A DNA stretch of 64,000 nucleotides from Streptomyces gardneri (GTDB taxonomy: Bacteria; Actinomycetota; Actinomycetes; Streptomycetales; Streptomycetaceae), in NCBI RefSeq assembly GCF_006539185.1, contig NZ_BJMN01000015.1:124001-188000 (forward strand). The letters are read 5' to 3'. This document shows, in pieces, positions 34,234 to 42,850 of this stretch. Position numbers and translations under genes: made by a program. The notes under the pieces were generated by a model. That model had not been told where the DNA came from. It made no database searches and saw only the letters and a program-made list of their open reading frames with translations. The stretch's first letter is position 1; every line of letters starts with the position of its first letter.

Positions 34234-35198
34234 CGGGTGGGGTCTCCTTGGGTGAGCAGGTCGGCGAGGGCGGCGGCCATCGGCAGCCCGGTGTTCTCCT
34301 CCAGCCACCCCCATTGGCCGTTGGGGTTCAGCTCCAGCCACCAGTAGTCACCTGCCCGGTCTACTGCGAGGTCGAAGGACCCGGTGGGGAGGGCGAAGTG
34401 GTCGAGGTAGGCGCGCAAGGCCTCTATCAGGTGGTCCGGCAGGTCTACCACGGTGTAGGTGAGGGCGGAGTAGTCTGTTCGCCAGTCCAGGAGGCCGGAG
34501 CCGATCCGAACGGCGAACACGCGGCGGCCGACGACGAGGACGCGGATGTCGGCGATCTTGTCCACGCGGGCCTGGAAAAGATGCGGGGCGATGCTGAGGG
34601 TGTCGTCCACTTCGGCGGCGGTGACGGGAGTTGCCCAGCTAGTCACGGGGACACCATCGCGCACGTAGGGCGTCCATCGCAGCGTCTTGTAGATCACCTG
34701 TCCGTGGGAGGCGATGAACTCCCGTGCGGCATCAGGATCGTTGGTGACGAGCGTGGGCGGCACGGTGAGGCCGAGGCGTACCGCTACGGCGAGCTGCGCG
34801 GGCTTGTAGTCAGCGGCAGCGTTTCGTAGCGGGTGGTTGATCCACAGGGGGCCGTCCAAGGCGTACAGGGTGCCGCCGAGGCCGTGACGGGTCTGGGCGG
34901 CAGCGAACCGAGCGTCGGCGTCGTCTAGGTGCTCGAAGGTGGGCCAGACGGGGCGGCGCCAGTACACCGCCCGTACGTGTTCCAAGGCGGCGGTTCTCGA
35001 CGGGGTACGGACCTGCCCGGCCACGCCAGCCGGGCAGGTACCGAACCGAGCCGAGACCTTCAGGTCCGCGCCGAGGTCGGCAGGGTTGAACCTGACCACC
35101 GGCACGCTGCGCCGGTTGAGTTCAGTGATCACCATGTCGGCGGTGATGTCGTCCGCCTCGGTGGCCACCAGTACCGGCCTTTTCTCGGTCGGGGGCAT
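34230..35198 (-). CDS. tgmB: ATP-grasp ribosomal peptide maturase (TgmB)
   Basis: The 322-aa protein fits the SAV_5884-type ATP-grasp maturases. An N-terminal pre-ATP-grasp domain (VLVATEADDITADMVITELN, VRFNPADL, AVYWRRPVWPTFEH) is followed by ALDGPLWINHPLRNAAADYK, PPTLVTNDPDAAREFIASHG, VIYKTLRWTP (ATP-binding Lys) and HLFQARVDKIADIRVLVVGR. The C-terminal metal/ATP site is TGSFDLAVDRAGDYWWLELN with PNGQWGWLE. Such enzymes form ester or amide crosslinks between Ser/Thr/Lys and Asp/Glu side chains (graspetides). It overlaps the precursor gene by one base and the methyltransferase gene by four. Confidence 0.92.
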   Translation of the reverse strand: MPPTEKRPVLVATEADDITADMVITELNRRSVPVVRFNPADLGADLKVSARFGTCPAGVAGQVRTPSRTAALEHVRAVYWRRPVWPTFEHLDDADARFAAAQTRHGLGGTLYALDGPLWINHPLRNAAADYKPAQLAVAVRLGLTVPPTLVTNDPDAAREFIASHGQVIYKTLRWTPYVRDGVPVTSWATPVTAAEVDDTLSIAPHLFQARVDKIADIRVLVVGRRVFAVRIGSGLLDWRTDYSALTYTVVDLPDHLIEALRAYLDHFALPTGSFDLAVDRAGDYWWLELNPNGQWGWLEENTGLPMAAALADLLTQGDPTR

Positions 35199-35458
35199 CA
35201 GTCCTGCTGGCTGTCCTGGTCGTGGCCCTGGTCGGGTGCCGAGTCGCTGTTGGTGGTCGTGTTCGTCTCGGTGCCGGAGCTGGTGCCGTGCTTGCCCATT
35301 TCGACGACCAGGCCGTCACGGTCGCGGAACACACCGGTCTGCGTGCCGGGGTCGATGTGCACGGTCGTGTGCCGGCGGCGGATGGTGGCCGGGTTGGGCG
35401 CGAGGCGATCGGCGCCCCACGGACGGCCGACGGGGCGTTCGGTGGAATGAGCGGTCAT
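35198..35458 (-). CDS. tgmA: Graspetide (ATP-grasp RiPP) precursor peptide
   Basis: The 86-aa peptide has a leader with VGRPWGADRLAP and the family element HIDPGTQTGVFRDRDGLVVE (residues about 36-55), followed by a Thr/Ser-rich then Asp/Gln-rich C-terminus (GTSSGTETNTTTNSDSAPDQ, then GHDQDSQQD). Alternating nucleophile (Thr/Ser) and acid (Asp/Glu) residues are what an ATP-grasp maturase joins into macrocycles. The start has GAAGGGA upstream. It is the first gene of the operon and is preceded by a palindrome and a hairpin. Which residues are joined cannot be told from sequence. Confidence 0.85.
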   Translation of the reverse strand: MTAHSTERPVGRPWGADRLAPNPATIRRRHTTVHIDPGTQTGVFRDRDGLVVEMGKHGTSSGTETNTTTNSDSAPDQGHDQDSQQD

Positions 35459-35478
35459 GTGTGCTGTCCCTTCGTGAG

Positions 35479-35527
35479 GTAGTGCACTACGGGTGTGGAC
35501 GCGGGCTCCCCTCAGACAGGAGCCCGC
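35479..35527 (-). promoter_or_regulatory. Palindrome and hairpin upstream of the graspetide precursor
   Basis: GTAGTGCACTAC at 35479-35490 is a perfect 12-bp palindrome lying 20 bases upstream of the tgmA start. Just beyond it, GCGGGCTCC (35501-35509) pairs with GGAGCCCGC (35519-35527). The palindrome is a candidate operator for a dimeric regulator; the hairpin could be a leader structure or an upstream terminator. Both roles are inference. Confidence 0.5.
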
Positions 35528-35988
35528 ACCGTTTGGCCCGCGCGGCCGGTCTTGCCTGGACGGGAACCGCCCGGGAGCTTGGCCGCCCCTTGGCCGTCAG
35601 GCAGGTGGGGGAGGAGCCGCGGCCCGGGAAGAGCTACTGACCGGCGGGGCCGGGTGGTTTGTCCGGCCCCGGGCCGCCGGGGTCTCCAGGGGGTGAACGA
35701 GGACCGGAGCAGCGCGGCCGATAACGGTGGCGGGTTGCCCAGGCCTGCTACCAGGCACGGCGGCGCCCGATGGCGGCGCCTGTTGTCCCAGCCGGGGCCC
35801 GAGCGGTACGGATGGCCGCCCGGCCGGTCCGTCCTGTGCTCGGTGAACCCCGCCGGAGCCTCGTCGGGGCGTTCGATGGCGGGTGCGGCGCGAGCCTGCG
35901 CCGTGACGCCGAGGCGATTGCGCAAGGGCATCGGCGCGGGCCGGGCGGCGGGTCATAAGTGGGGCCGTGACGCGGACCCACCGTGCGG
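35528..35988. other. Gene-free stretch
   Basis: About 460 bases between the graspetide operon and the HATPase gene show only Arg/Pro/Gly-rich open frames without recognisable motifs. I see no gene in it. It probably carries the tgm promoter on the minus strand. Confidence 0.5.
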
Positions 35989-36441
35989 TCACTGCTGCCC
36001 GGCCTTCAGCACGGCCCACACGGCTTTGCCGTCGGTGACGGGGCGCACGCCCCAGTTGGCAGCGAGGGCAGCCACGAGGTACAGGCCCCGGCCGCTCGTG
36101 TCGTCGTCGCCGGGATGGCGCAGTACCGGGCGGCGGGGGCTGCTGTCGTAGACAGTCACTCGGATCGTGTCCGGCGTGGTGAGTTCGAGCATGAGGTGGC
36201 AGCGCTCGGGCGACTCCAGATTCGCAAGGGAGGCGTGCCGGACGGCGTTGCTGACCAGCTCGGTGACAACCAGCGCGACACCCTCGGCCGTCTCCTTGGG
36301 CAGGCCCCAGCAGCGGAGGGTGGTGCGCGCTGCCATACGGGCCAGAGGGACGCTGGAGGCCCAGCAGGCCAGGCCGATGCTGTAGCCGGGACAGACCTGC
36401 GTGCGGCGCCGCGCGGGAGGTGCTGCGGTCATCGTCGTCAT
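35989..36441 (-). CDS. HATPase (anti-sigma factor/RsbW-like) protein
   Basis: The 150-aa protein has the GHKL ATP-binding boxes: VALVVTELVSNAVRHA (N-box), TIRVTVYDSSPRRPVL (G1, atypical D-S-S) and DDTSGRGLYLVAALAANWGV (G2). Length and architecture are those of streptomycete anti-sigma/serine-kinase-like regulators. It is encoded divergently from the NsdA-like TPR regulator at 36631, the usual pairing for such regulators. The partner is unknown. Confidence 0.9.
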   Translation of the reverse strand: MTTMTAAPPARRRTQVCPGYSIGLACWASSVPLARMAARTTLRCWGLPKETAEGVALVVTELVSNAVRHASLANLESPERCHLMLELTTPDTIRVTVYDSSPRRPVLRHPGDDDTSGRGLYLVAALAANWGVRPVTDGKAVWAVLKAGQQ

Positions 36442-36630
36442 CGCGGCCTTATCGATAGGGGGCGGCGCCCTGCCCGTCCCCGACGGGGGACGAGGGCGGA
36501 CAGGGCCCTCAACAGCCGCCCGAGGAATGGCCGGTGCGGCCGGTAATCACCCAACACCTGTGCGCGACGACGAGTAAGGGAGCACAGTGGAGGAGCCGTT
36601 GAACAGGTTGAACGCACCGGGGGTGCCTCA

Positions 36631-37983
36631 ATGCCGCGACGTCCACGCACGCCGAACACTGCGCTAGCGAACCTGATGCAGTCGGGAGGAATCGGAAACG
36701 CCCAGCTGGCACGCCGGGTGAATGCCGCCGGCCGCGAGCTCGGGCTCACCTTGCACTACGACAAGACGACCGTCTCTCACTGGCTCTCGGGAAGCGTCCC
36801 GGCACCGGAAAGGCGCCCGGCCGTCGCCGAAGCGCTCTCCCGGCTCCTCGGACGCCCCGTAACGTGCGCTGAAATCGGGTGGGAGACACCGCCCACCGAG
36901 GAGCTCGACACCGTAGCGGGAGTGATCGACCTGAGCCGAGCAGACATGGACCCCTCGCGCCGGGGGCTACTCAAGGCCGGCATGTACGCCGCCAGTCTGA
37001 CCGTACCCACCTTCGCTGCGTTCACCGTGCGAGCGGAGGCGGCCGACCACAAGACAGCCGCGAGCACGGGCCGCACTGTGCACGTCGGCGCATCCGACGT
37101 GGAGACCGTCCGCATGATGACAGACAAGATCGCCGACATCTTGGACCAGGTAGGTGCAGGCCACGCACGCCCCATGGCCGCCGCGTTCCTCGTCAACACG
37201 GTCGGGACGTATCTGCGGGCGTCCGGCACCGAGCGCGTGCAGCGGGACATGAAGGCCGCCGCCGCGGATCTGGTCTATCTCACGGGCTGGATGGCCATGT
37301 ACGAGAACCGGCAAGGCCTGGGCCAGCAGTACTACCTCAAGGCGCTCGAACTCGCCGGCGAAGCCGAGGACCACCTCACCTACTGCCGCACCCTGCGCGG
37401 GATGAGCCTCCAGGCGACCCACCTCGGGCACGGCAAGAAAGGGCTCGATCTCGCCGATTCCGCTGCCGAAGCGGCCCCGGTCGCGGGCCCGCGTCTGGTC
37501 GCGTTCCTACGTGGTCAACAGGCGGCCGCGGCCGCGATGACCGGCGACCGGGCAACCGCCTTCACCCGGCTCAGGGAGACGGAGGAAGCCCTCGCACGAG
37601 CGGACAACCGGCGTGACGCCGTCGGCGGCTACGACCAGGCCGCCTACCACTTCCACGAAGCGCACGTCCGGTGGCACCTGATGGACCCCGAGGGATCCAT
37701 CAAGGCCCTGCGCCGATCGAACGCGGTCCGCAGCCCGCTGGAGCGGCAAGGGCGCCTGCACTGCCTGGGTGTCATCGCCGAGCGGCAGTTCCGGATGCGT
37801 CACGTCGAAGCGGCCTGCGAGACGTGGGCGACGTTCCTGGACGAGCACGTCACCATCGCGTCAGCACGTGGGGACGAGCATCTGTCCACGATGCTCAAGG
37901 AGCTACCGGCGTACCGGAAGGTCGCGGGGGTCCGCGACCTGGAGGAGCGGGCCCGGCAGGTCGCCCGCCTCAAAGCAGCCTGA
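36631..37983 (+). CDS. NsdA-like XRE/TPR regulator
   Basis: The 450-aa protein begins with a helix-turn-helix-like region (LANLMQSGGIGNAQLARRVN, LHYDKTTVSHWLSGSVPAPE). A short Ser/Arg segment DPSRRGLLKAGMYAASLTVP and a long TPR-like helical C-terminus (ADLVYLTGWMAMYENRQGLG, YYLKALELAGEAEDHLTYC) follow. This is the layout of the Streptomyces NsdA-type negative regulators of development and antibiotic production. The ATG at 36631 has GGGGGTG upstream. It is divergent from a HATPase gene. Its regulon is unknown; repression of secondary metabolism is the family expectation. Confidence 0.85.
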   Translation: MPRRPRTPNTALANLMQSGGIGNAQLARRVNAAGRELGLTLHYDKTTVSHWLSGSVPAPERRPAVAEALSRLLGRPVTCAEIGWETPPTEELDTVAGVIDLSRADMDPSRRGLLKAGMYAASLTVPTFAAFTVRAEAADHKTAASTGRTVHVGASDVETVRMMTDKIADILDQVGAGHARPMAAAFLVNTVGTYLRASGTERVQRDMKAAAADLVYLTGWMAMYENRQGLGQQYYLKALELAGEAEDHLTYCRTLRGMSLQATHLGHGKKGLDLADSAAEAAPVAGPRLVAFLRGQQAAAAAMTGDRATAFTRLRETEEALARADNRRDAVGGYDQAAYHFHEAHVRWHLMDPEGSIKALRRSNAVRSPLERQGRLHCLGVIAERQFRMRHVEAACETWATFLDEHVTIASARGDEHLSTMLKELPAYRKVAGVRDLEERARQVARLKAA

Positions 37984-37998
37984 CCGGCAGCGTCACGA

Positions 37999-38032
37999 CG
38001 GCCCACCTGATACCGCAATACCAGGTGGGCCG
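37999..38032. terminator. Bidirectional hairpin terminator
   Basis: CGGCCCACCTG (37999-38009) pairs perfectly with CAGGTGGGCCG (38022-38032), with a 12-nt loop, between the converging NsdA-like and zinc-ribbon repeat genes. Confidence 0.75.
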
Positions 38033-38062
38033 CATCATCAGGAGAGCGCCGGCTGTGCGGGC

Positions 38063-40387
38063 TCAGCAGCTCTTGCCCGAACACGCTCCGCACCTGGTAC
38101 GGCCCCCTCTGATGCTGGTCAGCGTCACCGTGGCATCCGCCCCGCACCGACAGCGGCAGCGCCACCGGTCCGTGGTCTTGCCCGGATAGGACTCCAGCGG
38201 CTCGAACCCGGCCGCGTGAACCTCACCAGCCGCTGCCGCGGGGTCGATCCGGCCACCGGACCGAGCGCACTTCTTGCAGCCTGTCGTTCCCGACCGGGCC
38301 GACGACAGACGCGTCATGACCTCGTTCCCACACCGACAGCGGCAGCGCCATCGGTCCGTGGTCCGGCCCGGATAAGGTTCCAACGGCTCGAACCCTGCCG
38401 CACGCATCTCACCCGCGGCCTCCTCAGCATTCGACAACTTCGAGGCACAAAAACGGCAGCGGCTGCGCCCACTGTTGACGTTGGAGTACGTGGGGGTGCT
38501 CTCACGGCCACAGGTCGTGCAGCGGCAGAGCCAAGGAGTCTGACTGGTGCGGTAGGACTCCAGCGGCTCGAACCCCGCCGCACGCATCACCTCACCGGCC
38601 TTCGGCGCGGTCGCGGCCGCACGCTTGGCCTGCGCCGCCCTGACCCGGCAGATACGACACCCCTGACCTCCATTGCGTACCGCGTTGAACGTCGGCCGAC
38701 CTTCGTGTCCGCACGTGATGCACCGCGAAGGCCAGGTCGCGTTCGTGCGACCCGGGTAGGGCCCCAGCGGCTCATAACCGCACGCACGCATCTCCTCGGC
38801 CGCGGCCTCAGCATCGAACAGCACAGCGGCGCGGGGCCGCTCACCTACCCGAGGGACGTACACGCCAGCTGCGCGGCGGGATTCCTCCTCGACCATCGCC
38901 CACACCTCGCCCGCGGTGACACGGTCAGCAGAGCAGGTCTCGCTCCACCCGTTCGGCATGACGTCCTTGGTGAGAAAGGGACACAGCTTCTCGCCACGCA
39001 GGCGATCCAGCACAGCCTGCTCGACGTCGTAGGCGGCAGCACCGGTAGGGAAGTCGCGGGCGTGGTACAGCTCCCACCCCCGGCGCTTGTGCTGGAGAAG
39101 GCGGGAGGTGTAGCCAGTGCAGGCACCGATACCGACCTTGACCGCCTTCCACTCCCGGTGAGTGATCACATAGACCTTCGCCGGCCCGGCCAGGTCGATG
39201 CCATAGGTAGCGCACATCCGGCATCCTTTGCCGGTCCGGACCCCGGTCAGCCGTAGATGCACCTCATGCCCACCCGGGCAGCGACACAGCCACCGCTTGT
39301 CACTACCCGGATAAGGCTCCAGCGGCTCGAACCCAGCCGCGCGCATCTCTGCCACGCACACTGCGGGGTCAAGCGGCGCGCTGCCCGCACAGTGACCACA
39401 GCCGTACCCCCGACCTCTGACCCCGGAGTACAAGGGCTTCGATTCCTTCCCGCACGTGATGCACCGGCAGTGCCAGCCCACCGACGCGCCGGGATAAGGC
39501 TCCAACGGCTCGAACCCGTGCTCCCGCATCAGAGCGCTGGCCTCCGCCGGGTCGGTGCGGCGGGCAGCAGCCCGCCGCTTGTATCCCTCCGCACGGCACA
39601 CCGGACACGGGTCGTAGCCGGTACGCACGCTCGATGCCTTCACCCGGACCTCTTCACCGCATGCCGTATGACGACAGCCCCACAGCGCCGCGGCCGACAG
39701 GTAGGGCTCTAGCGGCTCGTACCCTGCTGCACGCATCATGGCCTGCGCCTTCGCCGCATTCCCCTCACGCTGCCGCTGGCCACGCGCCTTGCGGTTACAG
39801 GCGGCGCAGCCCGCCGCAGCCCCTTCCTTGATCAAATTCCGGATCGCCGACAGCCGCGGAGTGCCCTCCTTCCCGCACGCGGTACAACGACAGCGCCACG
39901 GGGTCTGACTGTTGGCATAGGGCTCCAGCGGCTCAAGACCCACCGACCGCATATCCGCCTCAGCCCGCTCAGCCCCGCCAGCACGCTCCTGGAAGATGAC
40001 CCGACGGCTCTCCTTCGCACACTCCGTGCACCCGACCTGGCCGGCGCTGAGGTACGCCGGCCTTGGGGAGACGATGCTTCCGCACGCCAGGTGCCGAGAC
40101 CGCCACGGCTTCCCGCTCCCGGGATACGACTCCAGCGGTTCATACCCGGCCGTCCGCATCGCGGCCGTGTGCTTGGCCTCGGCCGCTTCACTGCGCAGAC
40201 GCCCAGCACGTGCCCGCCCGCATGTAGAGCATCCAGACGATCCCGCGCGGAGCCGATGGAGAATCACGTCGACTTCATGACCGGCAGGACAGCGGCACCG
40301 CCAGGGGACACCACCTGTTCCCGGATAGGGCTCCAGCGGCTCGAAGCCACGAGACCGAACCTCGTGGTCAGGGTCATAGGAGGCCAT
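38063..40387 (-). CDS. Ten zinc-ribbon repeats flanking a GIY-YIG-like domain
   Basis: The 774-aa protein is built from ten units of about 60-70 residues: six N-terminal and four C-terminal. Each opens MRAAGFEPLEPYPG and continues W.CRC..CG.E......VR.G..GC..C, giving four Cys per unit (CxCxxC/G...CxxC), a zinc-ribbon or treble-clef pattern. Between units 6 and 7 lies a domain of about 110 residues beginning VYVITHREWKAVKVGIGAC and containing YTSRLLQHKRRGWELYHARD and AAYDVEQAVLDRL, like the GIY-YIG/T5orf172 nuclease fold. I infer a modular DNA-binding nuclease with repeat-specified recognition. It stands alone in a defence-rich region. The DNA-level repeats are coding, not CRISPR. Confidence 0.75.
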   Translation of the reverse strand: MASYDPDHEVRSRGFEPLEPYPGTGGVPWRCRCPAGHEVDVILHRLRAGSSGCSTCGRARAGRLRSEAAEAKHTAAMRTAGYEPLESYPGSGKPWRSRHLACGSIVSPRPAYLSAGQVGCTECAKESRRVIFQERAGGAERAEADMRSVGLEPLEPYANSQTPWRCRCTACGKEGTPRLSAIRNLIKEGAAAGCAACNRKARGQRQREGNAAKAQAMMRAAGYEPLEPYLSAAALWGCRHTACGEEVRVKASSVRTGYDPCPVCRAEGYKRRAAARRTDPAEASALMREHGFEPLEPYPGASVGWHCRCITCGKESKPLYSGVRGRGYGCGHCAGSAPLDPAVCVAEMRAAGFEPLEPYPGSDKRWLCRCPGGHEVHLRLTGVRTGKGCRMCATYGIDLAGPAKVYVITHREWKAVKVGIGACTGYTSRLLQHKRRGWELYHARDFPTGAAAYDVEQAVLDRLRGEKLCPFLTKDVMPNGWSETCSADRVTAGEVWAMVEEESRRAAGVYVPRVGERPRAAVLFDAEAAAEEMRACGYEPLGPYPGRTNATWPSRCITCGHEGRPTFNAVRNGGQGCRICRVRAAQAKRAAATAPKAGEVMRAAGFEPLESYRTSQTPWLCRCTTCGRESTPTYSNVNSGRSRCRFCASKLSNAEEAAGEMRAAGFEPLEPYPGRTTDRWRCRCRCGNEVMTRLSSARSGTTGCKKCARSGGRIDPAAAAGEVHAAGFEPLESYPGKTTDRWRCRCRCGADATVTLTSIRGGRTRCGACSGKSC

Positions 40388-40441
40388 GGCTATGCACCCG
40401 GCCCCTCAGTAACGTTCCGTTTCCCCCACGGAATCTGCTTC

Positions 40442-40753
40442 ATGCTGCTCAACTCCCAGTTGGCCATGTTGAGGTGGATTTGTGCCGCAGATGCAGGCCC
40501 GGCACCCGAGTTGGCGAGGTCGTGCTTCCTCACTACCTCCGGCGCCAGCATCGCCCTGGTCATTGAGGGTTTCCTCGCATCCTGCATTCGGTTCATGGCC
40601 GAGCGCAGAGGAATCCGGAGGGACTTCTGGGAGCAGTATTCGGATCAGCAGAGGGAGGATCTGCGTGCGGCGATCCGCGCCGCCCGTCCTCCGATTCCGG
40701 CGCCTTCACCCCCGCCTACTCCGACGAACTCATCTGACCTGACAACGCCTTGA
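40442..40753 (+). CDS. Small membrane-associated hypothetical protein
   Basis: The 103-aa frame (ATG at 40442) has good third-position GC bias. It contains a hydrophobic helix (TTSGASIALVIEGFLASCIR), a charged segment RRDFWEQYSDQQREDLRAAI and a Pro/Ser tail. No family is recognised. It is divergent from the zinc-ribbon gene and converges on the ScoMcrA-like gene. The start is uncertain (an ATG at 40466 is an alternative). Confidence 0.45.
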   Translation: MLLNSQLAMLRWICAADAGPAPELARSCFLTTSGASIALVIEGFLASCIRFMAERRGIRRDFWEQYSDQQREDLRAAIRAARPPIPAPSPPPTPTNSSDLTTP

Positions 40754-40810
40754 CGCTGTGCGATGGCGACAGGCGTCCCATCGGCGTGGGCTGGTGCACT
40801 TCTGCACATG

Positions 40811-40846
40811 GACCGTCCCACCATCAGCCTGGGTGGTGGGACGGTC
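40811..40846. terminator. Hairpin terminator after the ScoMcrA-like gene
   Basis: GACCGTCCCACCA (40811-40823) pairs perfectly with TGGTGGGACGGTC (40834-40846), 13 bp with a 10-nt loop, 16 bases past the ScoMcrA-like stop on the minus strand. Confidence 0.75.
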
Positions 40847-40861
40847 TGGAGCTGTGAGGTT

Positions 40862-42541
40862 TCAGCGGACGGCTTCCGTGTGGAGGCGTTCGGCGACGGC
40901 CTTGAGCGTGCGCCGGAGCTTGTCTCTGTTCTGGCCGTAGGTTTTCAGTGCATGGCAGTTGGGGCAGAGCGCGATCATGTTGCTGGGGATGTCTGGTCCG
41001 CCCTTGCCCAAGTCGTCGACGTGGTCGACCTGGAGAATCGGTAGGCCGGCGGTGGTGAGCTCCTTGGGGTGGCCGTCGCAGTCGGGATTTTCGCAGCTTC
41101 CCTTACTGCGCCTGATGACTGCGGCTCGTGCGCTGGGGTCTCGGATGTATCGGTCTGCTTGGGTCGGCTTCTTCCGCTCGCCGCGACGCTTGGCGTTGGC
41201 CTCTGCCTTGGCGGCTAGACGCCGGTATGCGTCCTCATCGCTCTCCGCGGTGTCGCGTACGTCAGGGTCGATGTCGCCTGGGCGGTAGTCGTTCGTGTCG
41301 TCGTGCAGGACGTCCCTGTCGACCTCCAGAGCGTCCATGACGTCACGCGGCCACGTGCCAGGGTCTGGCGACGGGACCGGGGCGAGGACCCAGAGGAACT
41401 CGCGACGCCACTTCTTGTCCTCTCCGAGGCCCCAACGTCGCCTGCGCTGCGCGATGACGGCCCAGGTCTCGAAGCTGAACTGCCCTCCGTATGGCTTGTG
41501 CCAGTAACGCAGCGGCTTTCCTTGAGCCTGGTGCACGGCCATGAGTGCGTTGCCGTCGGTGATCGTCTGGTCTCCTGAGAGGCCATCGCCGACGTAGGCG
41601 ATCCAATTTGTGTCCGGGATACGTCCGTCGGCGTATGGCCCTTTGTCGTCGGAAAAGACGCTCAAGATGCCGTCGTTGAGGCAGCCGATGCCTGCCATCT
41701 TCTGGCCGCCGTAGGACCGCCAGATGGCGTCTCGGTCCTTGAAGGTCTCACCGAGCAAGGGGCGCAGGGCGTCCGCCCACCTGCCGGCGAGCAGGTCATG
41801 GAGGCCGAAGTCCTCCAAAAGGTCTTCATGTAGGGGGTAGAAGTACCGCAGGATGAGACCGGCAGCAGCTTCCGCAACCTCGTCGGGGTGAGAACGCAGA
41901 AGCTCATAATCCTCCTCGCGAAGGCCCCCGCCCGGGTCGACGCGGTTCAGCGACTCCACTGTCGGTCGCCGGCCCAAGCTGGTAAGCGTCAGCTCATCCT
42001 CGTGCTCAACAACCCACAGGCCGTCCCGCACCAGAGCCCAGAACGGGTAGCGAGCAGCATCTACCCCATCTTCGACCTGCGCGCACTTCTCCAGCAGGGG
42101 CGCCACCGCATCGCGAATTCCCGACCAAGGCTGCATACGGGGTGCACCCGCCACGACCTGACCGAGCGACCACAGGAGAAGCACTGGGCGATGAAGAGCA
42201 GCACCCGCCCTACTGCGCCCCGGTCGCACGTCTCCCACTCGCCGACGGAACGACCTCGCAGGCTCGCTCACGGTGAAGCCCTCACGCCTCAGCCACTCCA
42301 CTGCAGCCTTGGCGCCGCCGCTCAAGCCAGAGGGCTTGAGAGCAGTCCCGAAGTCAAACTTGTGGGCAACCCCCGCTATGGCCTTGGAGTCGTACTGCTT
42401 GCCCTCGTGCGTGAGGACGTAGGTGACCGCGGCTCGGTAGCCGTAGGTCTCCCGGAAGGTGTCCGTACCGAGCCGGTCATGCTCTGCAATCGCCTGCAGG
42501 ATGCCCGCCCGCGTGATCTCAGAAGGTGCCATGGGCGTCAC
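40862..42541 (-). CDS. ScoMcrA-like type IV restriction endonuclease
   Basis: The 559-aa protein matches the domain order of Streptomyces coelicolor ScoMcrA. An N-terminal domain carries AIAEHDRLGTDTFRETYGY and YDSKAIAGVAHKFDFG (residues about 10-95). The sulfur-binding domain follows with H117-R118 and Y165-PFWAL (positions known in ScoMcrA to hold the phosphorothioate). Then comes an SRA-type domain with AGIGCLNDGILSVFSDDKGP and GGQFSFETWAV (about 285-420), and a C-terminal HNH nuclease with CENPDCDGHP, LQVDHVDDLGKGGPD and MIALCPNCHALKT (about 490-545). Such enzymes cut DNA with phosphorothioate or methyl modifications from invaders. It is alone, beside an IS remnant. Confidence 0.9.
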   Translation of the reverse strand: MTPMAPSEITRAGILQAIAEHDRLGTDTFRETYGYRAAVTYVLTHEGKQYDSKAIAGVAHKFDFGTALKPSGLSGGAKAAVEWLRREGFTVSEPARSFRRRVGDVRPGRSRAGAALHRPVLLLWSLGQVVAGAPRMQPWSGIRDAVAPLLEKCAQVEDGVDAARYPFWALVRDGLWVVEHEDELTLTSLGRRPTVESLNRVDPGGGLREEDYELLRSHPDEVAEAAAGLILRYFYPLHEDLLEDFGLHDLLAGRWADALRPLLGETFKDRDAIWRSYGGQKMAGIGCLNDGILSVFSDDKGPYADGRIPDTNWIAYVGDGLSGDQTITDGNALMAVHQAQGKPLRYWHKPYGGQFSFETWAVIAQRRRRWGLGEDKKWRREFLWVLAPVPSPDPGTWPRDVMDALEVDRDVLHDDTNDYRPGDIDPDVRDTAESDEDAYRRLAAKAEANAKRRGERKKPTQADRYIRDPSARAAVIRRSKGSCENPDCDGHPKELTTAGLPILQVDHVDDLGKGGPDIPSNMIALCPNCHALKTYGQNRDKLRRTLKAVAERLHTEAVR

Positions 42542-42574
42542 CGTAGATCAACGCACTGACAACGAGCAGTGGGG

Positions 42575-42850
42575 GCGGACATGCATCGAGCTGAGCAGAA
42601 AGCGCGGTCCGTCAGGACGGTGTCCGGCCGGGTCTTTGGACGTCCTGCGGGCCGCCCTCCTGGAACACAGATGGCAGCGATGACGGCCTCGAAGGCCGGA
42701 GCATCGTTTGTTTGACTTGCGGTGACGCGCAGCGCCAGGGGTCGTACACGGGTGTCGCTGGCGAGGTGGATCTTCGTGCGCAGGCTGCCTCGGGACCGTC
42801 CGAGCGGGCGATCGTTGCTCTGGGAGCTCGCAGGCACGCGATCTCCAAGC
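42575..42850 (-). pseudogene. IS5-family transposase internal fragment
   Basis: The minus frame has LGRSRGSLRTKIHLASDTRV, then RPLALRVTASQTNDAPAFEA and GRPKTRPDTVLTDRAF, a central segment of IS5-family transposases. N- and C-terminal parts are missing. It lies directly upstream of the ScoMcrA-like gene's start and may have carried or disturbed its promoter. Confidence 0.75.

Noticed and set aside
38100..40380. Repeats containing the sense-strand phrase CTCCAGCGGCTCGAACCC at 200-bp spacing
   Set aside because: They encode the FEPLEPY motif of the zinc-ribbon protein; spacing equals the protein repeat length.
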